Below are positions 59,926-64,000 of a stretch of 64,000 bases of DNA, piece after piece. A model generated the notes under the pieces. The model searched no databases. It had not been told where the DNA came from and saw nothing but the letters and a program-made list of their open reading frames with translations. The stretch is taken from NCBI RefSeq assembly GCF_014270065.1, contig NZ_JACNME010000001.1, forward strand, positions 1 to 64,000, in the 5' to 3' direction. This DNA comes from Quadrisphaera sp. RL12-1S (lineage in GTDB: Bacteria; Actinomycetota; Actinomycetes; Actinomycetales; Quadrisphaeraceae). The position numbers and the translations under genes are program-made. Position 1 is the first letter of the stretch. Every line of letters begins with the position of its first letter.

Positions 59926-59986
59926 GCATGATCGTGGGCGGGGACGGGAGCGGCGGCCGCCCACCCCACTCCCGCCACGATCATGC
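59926..59986. repeat. Inverted repeat between birA and the SMP-30 gene
   Basis: GCATGATCGTGG (59926-59937) and its exact complement (59975-59986), 37 nt apart, in the divergent intergenic region. Related to the CATGATCACGG direct repeat at 54949. Possible regulator-binding sites or a small intergenic repeat element. Confidence 0.6.
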
Positions 59987-60040
59987 GGCTCCGCGCCAGC
60001 TGCACCGCACCGCCGCTGCGCGGTCGTCGGCGTCCTCGCC

Positions 60041-60046
60041 TAGCGT
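60041..60046 (+). promoter_or_regulatory. -10 element of the SMP-30 gene
   Basis: TAGCGT exactly 6 nt before GTG 60053; probable leaderless transcript. Confidence 0.45.
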
Positions 60047-60052
60047 CGAGGG

Positions 60053-60979
60053 GTGCCCACCGCCGCGCAGCTGACCGAGCCGATCGCCGAGCACGGGGAG
60101 GGGCCGGTCTGGGACGCCGACGGCGGCCGCCTGCTCGCCGTGGACCTCGAGCGGGGCGACCTGCTGGCCGTCTCCACCGGCGGGGAGGTGTCGACGCACC
60201 ACGTGGCCGACGCGCTGGCCTGCGTGAGGCCCCGCCGCGAGGGCGGCTGGGTGGTGGCGGCCCGGCGCCGGTTCGCGCTGGTCGACAGCGTCACCGACCT
60301 GCTCGCCGGCCGCGAGGAGCCCCGCATGCTCCCGCCGTTGTGGGACGACGCGGAGCTGCGGTTCAACGAGGGCGGGTGCGACCCGCAGGGCCGGTTCTTC
60401 TGCGGGTCGATGGCCTACGGCGACGGCGGCAAGGGCGGCGAGCCGGTCGGGGTGCTGTGGCGGCTCGACCCTGACGGCAGCGCCCGCCCGGTGCTCGACG
60501 GGCTGACCATCCCCAACGGCCTGGCGTGGAGCCCCGACGGGCAGCGGGCGTACCACGTCGACTCGCCCTCGGGGGAGATCAGCCTGCTCCACGTGGCGCC
60601 CGACACCGGTGAGGTGCTGGACCGGGAGCCCTGGGTGCGGCTGGCCGACGTGCTCGGCGCAGACCCCGGCGGCGTGCCGGACGGCCTCGTCGTCGACGCC
60701 GAGGGCGGCGTGTGGGTGGCCGTCAACGGCGCGGGGGCCGTGGTGCGCCTGGACGCCGGCGGCGGGCTGAGCGAGCGCGTGGACGTCGGCGTCCCCGGCG
60801 TCACCGCGTGCACCCTCGGCGGCACCGGCGAGGGGGACGACGGCACGCGCGGCGGCGCGGTGCTCTACGTGACCACCTCCACGCAGGGGGTCGACCTGGA
60901 CGCCCACCCGGCCTCGGGCTCGGTGTTCAGCCTGCCGGTGGAGGTGGCCGCCCTGCCGCCCCTGCGCTACGACGGCTGA
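60053..60979 (+). CDS. SMP-30/gluconolactonase-family hydrolase
   Basis: A 308-residue six-bladed beta-propeller. Metal-site residues of the family are visible: EHGEGPVWDADGG (Glu), FNEGGCDPQGRFFCGSM (Asn), IPNGLAWSPDGQRAYHVDS (Asn) and PDGLVVDAEGGVWVAV (Asp). Members hydrolyse sugar lactones such as gluconolactone; the substrate here is not defined by neighbours. It ends 33 bp before AccD, which has its own -10, so co-transcription is possible but not required. Confidence 0.88.
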   Translation: MPTAAQLTEPIAEHGEGPVWDADGGRLLAVDLERGDLLAVSTGGEVSTHHVADALACVRPRREGGWVVAARRRFALVDSVTDLLAGREEPRMLPPLWDDAELRFNEGGCDPQGRFFCGSMAYGDGGKGGEPVGVLWRLDPDGSARPVLDGLTIPNGLAWSPDGQRAYHVDSPSGEISLLHVAPDTGEVLDREPWVRLADVLGADPGGVPDGLVVDAEGGVWVAVNGAGAVVRLDAGGGLSERVDVGVPGVTACTLGGTGEGDDGTRGGAVLYVTTSTQGVDLDAHPASGSVFSLPVEVAALPPLRYDG

Positions 60980-61000
60980 GGCGGTCGCGCGCGACCTGGC

Positions 61001-61006
61001 TACCCT
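61001..61006 (+). promoter_or_regulatory. -10 element of the AccD gene
   Basis: TACCCT exactly 6 nt before GTG 61013, the same arrangement as the LCP gene. Confidence 0.5.
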
Positions 61007-61012
61007 CGCGGG

Positions 61013-62650
61013 GTGACTGTGACTCGCGGGAGCGACGGCGGACCCACCACCTCCACCGGACCGGACCTGACGACCACCGCGGGCAAGCTGGAGGACGCCC
61101 GCGCCCGCCGCGAGGCGACCCTGGCCCCGGGCTCGGCGCGGGCCGTGGAGCGCCAGCACGCCAAGGGCAAGCGCACCGCCCGCGAGCGCCTGGAGGCGCT
61201 GCTCGACGAGGACAGCTTCGTGGAGGTGGGCGCCCACACCCGCGCGCTGTTCGGGGACCCGGCGGCCGGGCGCACCGAGCGCCCCCCGACGGACGGCGTG
61301 GTGGCCGGCCACGGCACGGTGGACGGGCGCCCCGTCGTCGTCTACTCCCAGGACTTCACCGTCTCCGGCGGGTCGCTCGGGGAGGTGCACGCCTCGAAGA
61401 TCGTCAAGGTGATGGACCACGCGCTGCGCGTGGGCTGCCCCGTCATCGGCATCAACGACTCCGGCGGCGCCCGCATCCAGGAGGGCGTCTCCTCCCTCGC
61501 CGGGTACGGCGACATCTTCCTGCGCAACGTGCGCGGCTCCGGCGTGGTCCCCCAGGTCTCGCTGATCATGGGGCCGTGCGCCGGTGGCGCCGTCTACTCC
61601 CCCGCCATCACCGACGCGGTGGTCATGGTCGAGGCGACCTCGCACATGTTCGTCACCGGGCCGGACGTCATCCGCACCGTCACCGGTGAGGACGTCGCCA
61701 TGGAGGAGCTGGGCGGGGCGCACACGCACAACGCCGTCTCGGGCGTCGCGCACCACATGGCGCCGTCGGAGGACGACGCCATCACGTGGGTCAAGGACTG
61801 GCTGGCGCACCTGCCCAGCAACAACCTGTCCGAGCCGCCGGTGCTGGCGCCGCTGGACGACACCGACCCGCTGCTGGTCACCGACGCGGACCTCGAGCTG
61901 GACGCGCTCGTGCCCGACTCCGCCAACGTCCCCTACGACGTCCACGAGGTCATCGCGCACGTCCTGGACGACGGCGAGCTGCTCGAGGTCCAGGACCTGT
62001 TCGCGCCCAACGTGGTCATCGGGTTCGGGCGCGTGGAGGGGCACTCCGTCGGCGTCGTCGCCAACCAGCCCGCCCGGCTGGCGGGCACGCTCGACATCGA
62101 CGCCTCCGAGAAGGCCGCGCGGTTCGTGAGGCTGTGCGACGCGTTCGGCATCCCGGTCATCACGCTGGTGGACACCCCCGGGTTCCTGCCGGGCACCGAG
62201 CAGGAGTGGAACGGCATCATCCGCCGCGGCGCCAAGCTGCTGTACGCCTACGCCGAGGCCACCGTCCCCAAGATCACCGTGATCACGCGCAAGGCGTTCG
62301 GCGGGGCGTACATCGTCATGGGGTCCAAGCACCTCGGCGCCGACGTCAACCTGGCCTGGCCGACGGCGCAGATCGCGGTGATGGGCGCGCAGGGCGCGGT
62401 GGAGATCGTGCACCGCCGCACGCTGTCGGCCGCCGCCGAGCAGGGCCACGACGTCGCCTCCGTGCGCGCCGGGCTGGTGCAGGAGTACGAGGAGCGCCTC
62501 GCCACGCCGTACGTGGCCGCCGAGCGCGGCTACGTCGACGACGTCATCGAGCCCTCCCAGACCCGCGCGCACGTGGTGCGGGCGCTGCGCGCGCTGCGCA
62601 CCAAGCGCGAGCAGCTGCCCGCCAAGAAGCACGGGAACATCCCGCTGTGA
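61013..62650 (+). CDS. Acyl-CoA carboxylase beta subunit (carboxyltransferase)
   Basis: A 545-residue carboxyltransferase of the acetyl/propionyl-CoA carboxylase type (AccD/PccB). Features: [112 protein letters not shown] and [13 protein letters not shown], covering both oxyanion-hole regions. It works with a biotinylated alpha subunit, not in this window, and with the small epsilon subunit that overlaps it by 4 bp. Product: malonyl- or methylmalonyl-CoA for fatty-acid or propionate metabolism. Confidence 0.96.
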   Translation: MTVTRGSDGGPTTSTGPDLTTTAGKLEDARARREATLAPGSARAVERQHAKGKRTARERLEALLDEDSFVEVGAHTRALFGDPAAGRTERPPTDGVVAGHGTVDGRPVVVYSQDFTVSGGSLGEVHASKIVKVMDHALRVGCPVIGINDSGGARIQEGVSSLAGYGDIFLRNVRGSGVVPQVSLIMGPCAGGAVYSPAITDAVVMVEATSHMFVTGPDVIRTVTGEDVAMEELGGAHTHNAVSGVAHHMAPSEDDAITWVKDWLAHLPSNNLSEPPVLAPLDDTDPLLVTDADLELDALVPDSANVPYDVHEVIAHVLDDGELLEVQDLFAPNVVIGFGRVEGHSVGVVANQPARLAGTLDIDASEKAARFVRLCDAFGIPVITLVDTPGFLPGTEQEWNGIIRRGAKLLYAYAEATVPKITVITRKAFGGAYIVMGSKHLGADVNLAWPTAQIAVMGAQGAVEIVHRRTLSAAAEQGHDVASVRAGLVQEYEERLATPYVAAERGYVDDVIEPSQTRAHVVRALRALRTKREQLPAKKHGNIPL

Positions 62651-62886
62651 GCGTGTCCGGCACCTCGGGCCCCTCCGAGGACGACGTCGTCAAGGTCGTC
62701 GCCGGAGGGCCGACCGAGGAGGAGGTCGTGGCGCTGGTCGCGGCGCTCGCCGCCGCGGCGTCGGTGCGCGGCGGAGCGGTGGAGCCCGACCCGGGCCCGG
62801 ACCTGTGGGCTGACAAGCCCACCCTCCTGCGCGTGCCCCCCGCCCCGGGCCCCGGCGCGTGGCGCGCCGCCGCCTGGCGCCGCTGA
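62647..62886 (+). CDS. Acyl-CoA carboxylase epsilon subunit
   Basis: A 79-residue protein with the AccE/PccE pattern: [21 protein letters not shown] near the start, DLWADK in the middle and a Trp/Arg-rich end ([10 protein letters not shown]). GTG overlaps the AccD stop (GTGA). Such subunits raise the activity of the actinobacterial acyl-CoA carboxylase complex. Confidence 0.88.
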   Translation: MSVSGTSGPSEDDVVKVVAGGPTEEEVVALVAALAAAASVRGGAVEPDPGPDLWADKPTLLRVPPAPGPGAWRAAAWRR

Positions 62887-62983
62887 CGCCGCCCGACGCC
62901 GCCCGGGCCCTGGCACCTGGCCGCGGCTGACGCGGCTGGGCCTGGCACCTGGCTCGCGGCTGGTCGCCACACCCGCCTGCAGG
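62887..62983. other. Non-coding stretch before array 4
   Basis: A short imperfect direct repeat of a CTGGCACCTGG-containing sequence is present; no gene or terminator is clear. Confidence 0.35.
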
Positions 62984-63245
62984 TGACCGAGGTCAGTCGC
63001 GGACGCACCCCCGCACGAACGACGCACCCCCGCACCTGACCCCGGTCAGCTGCGGACGCACCGCCCCAGCAAGCACACACCGCACCTGACCGAGGTCACC
63101 CCCAGAAGTGACCGAGGTCAGTCGCGGACGCATTCCCGCACGAGCGACGCACCCCCGCACCTGACCCCGGTCACCTGCGGACGCACCGCCCCAGCAAGCA
63201 CACACCGCACCTGACCGAGGTCACCCCCAGAAGTGACCGAGGTCA
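62984..63245. repeat. Array 4 of the TGACC-N2-GGTCA repeat, seven copies
   Basis: Cores at 62984, 63037, 63087, 63109, 63162, 63212 and 63234; those at 63037 and 63162 read TGACCCCGGTCA. Spacing is 53, 50, 22, 53, 50, 22 bp, so a 125-bp unit is repeated twice almost exactly plus one core. This is the largest array. Confidence 0.9.
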
Positions 63246-63480
63246 GTCGCAGGCGTCGACGACCGGTCAGCGACACGCGTCGGGCGCGAGCCGGCGCTGC
63301 ACGGCCGCACTCGTCGTCGTCCCGGTCTGTCCTCGGCTGGTCCTCGGCTGGTCTGAGCCGGCGCTGGGACACCCTGCGCCCGAGCGGGGACGGGGACGGC
63401 GGAGGACGACGACGCGGGCCGGGTCCGGCGGTGCGGGCGCCCCGTGGACGGCGCCCGGGCGGCCACGGGAGGATCGGCGG
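63246..63480. other. Non-coding stretch before the TPM gene
   Basis: GC-rich sequence with no supported gene. A short direct duplication (GTCCTCGGCTG twice, near 63341) is visible. GAGGAT at 63469-63474 lies 6 nt before the next GTG. Confidence 0.35.
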
Positions 63481-64000
63481 GTGCCCCGCACCGCCCCCGC
63501 GCGCAGCCTGACGGCCGCCGTCCTCGCCCTCGTCTGGTCGCTCGTCGGCTTGCTGTGGCTGGCCGCACCGGCGCTCGCCGAGCCGCCGCAGCGCCTCGAC
63601 AGCGCGATCACCGACACCGCCGGTGTGCTGGACGAGACCGCCACCCAGCAGCAGCTGGAGACCCTGCGCGACGCGGCGGGCATCGACCTCTCCGTGGTCT
63701 TCGTCGACTCCTTCGACGGCGAGCAGGGGCCGCAGTGGGCTCGCCAGACCGCGCAGGAGAGCGGCCTCAGCGGCAGCGACGTCCTGCTGGCGGTGGCGGT
63801 GCGGGACCGGTCCTTCGGGTACGAGGGGTTCAGCGGCGGCCGGCTCACCGAGTCGCAGGTGTCCTCCGTGATGGAGGGCGACGTCAAGCAGGCGCTGGGC
63901 CGCAGCGACTGGAACGGCGCCGTCACCGCCGCGGTCAACGGCCTGGGCCGCGCCGCCGACGGCAGCGGCTCCGGGACCTCGGCCAGCGGCGGCTCGAGCG
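63481..64000 (+). CDS. TPM-domain (DUF477) secreted/membrane protein, 3' end beyond the window
   Basis: The first 173 residues. A signal peptide or membrane helix (about 10-33, LTAAVLALVWSLVGLLWLAA) ends near APALAEP. The TPM domain follows: RLDSAITDTAGVLDETATQQQLETLRDAAGIDLSVVFVDSF in two blocks, GLSGSDVLLAVAVRDRSFGYEG, and a Gly/Ser linker at the window edge. TPM proteins in actinobacteria usually have a later membrane helix and coiled coil; here the rest is missing. Function unknown; plant and some bacterial members are phosphatases or photosystem repair factors. GTG with GGGAGG upstream. Confidence 0.85.
   Translation, partial: MPRTAPARSLTAAVLALVWSLVGLLWLAAPALAEPPQRLDSAITDTAGVLDETATQQQLETLRDAAGIDLSVVFVDSFDGEQGPQWARQTAQESGLSGSDVLLAVAVRDRSFGYEGFSGGRLTESQVSSVMEGDVKQALGRSDWNGAVTAAVNGLGRAADGSGSGTSASGGSS

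Noticed and set aside
36842-63245. CRISPR array
   Set aside because: The repeat core is only 12 bp, the intervening sequences are themselves repeated, and no cas gene is present.

Overview
The window is about 73% G+C, uses many GTG starts, and carries actinobacterial gene families: a CWB2 cell-wall-binding repeat protein, a LytR-CpsA-Psr protein, a DUF222/HNH endonuclease, AccD with its small epsilon subunit, and a GtrA/PurK/PurE neighbourhood. Five chemoreceptors point to a motile actinobacterium. Kineosporiaceae (Kineococcus/Quadrisphaera-like) is my best guess, inferred from the gene set only.

Region 1 (1-28.4 kb) is a sensory island. It holds three membrane chemoreceptors (9.4-14.9 kb), two soluble double-GAF chemoreceptors (16.4-19.7 kb), three membrane GGDEF-EAL proteins, two soluble GGDEF proteins, an orphan histidine kinase, a PAS-GAF-GAF-SpoIIE phosphatase and a LacI regulator. 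No cheA, cheW, cheY or flagellar gene is present. Nine signalling genes carry the same FliA (sigma28)-like motif upstream, CTCA/CTCG-N16-17-nnCGAT, so the island probably belongs to the motility regulon. Inside it, a DUF222/HNH gene lies between two copies of a duplicated GGDEF-EAL tail that share a 75-bp perfect direct repeat, next to a Fic gene that has lost its catalytic core.

Region 2 (28.5-39.8 kb) is a mannoside-use locus: binding protein, two ABC permeases, GH38 alpha-mannosidase and an AGE-family epimerase in one leftward operon, with a ROK regulator upstream. An AbiEi-like gene and two arrays of a palindromic intergenic repeat lie between the regulator and the operon.

Region 3 (39.9-48.1 kb) is cell envelope: a GT2/DUF2304 pair, an LCP ligase, a GT39 membrane glycosyltransferase, and an operon of two Tat-exported ferritin-like proteins flanking a CWB2 protein.

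Region 4 (48.4-56.9 kb) has purE and purK separated by about 6 kb. That interval holds an ECF sigma factor, an Asp23-like protein, a six-gene Asp23/AmaP envelope-stress operon with a perfect CRP-type site upstream, and an amidohydrolase. GtrA is divergent from purK.

Region 5 (56.9-64 kb) has a two-component system, BirA, an SMP-30 lactonase, AccD/AccE and the start of a TPM-domain protein.

Three features cut across the window. An intergenic palindrome, TGACC-N2-GGTCA, occurs 19 times in four arrays with recurrent spacings of 22, about 50 and 53 bp. Many genes have a -10-like hexamer 6-8 nt before a GTG start, which suggests leaderless mRNAs. Gene ends carry very long perfect terminator stems.
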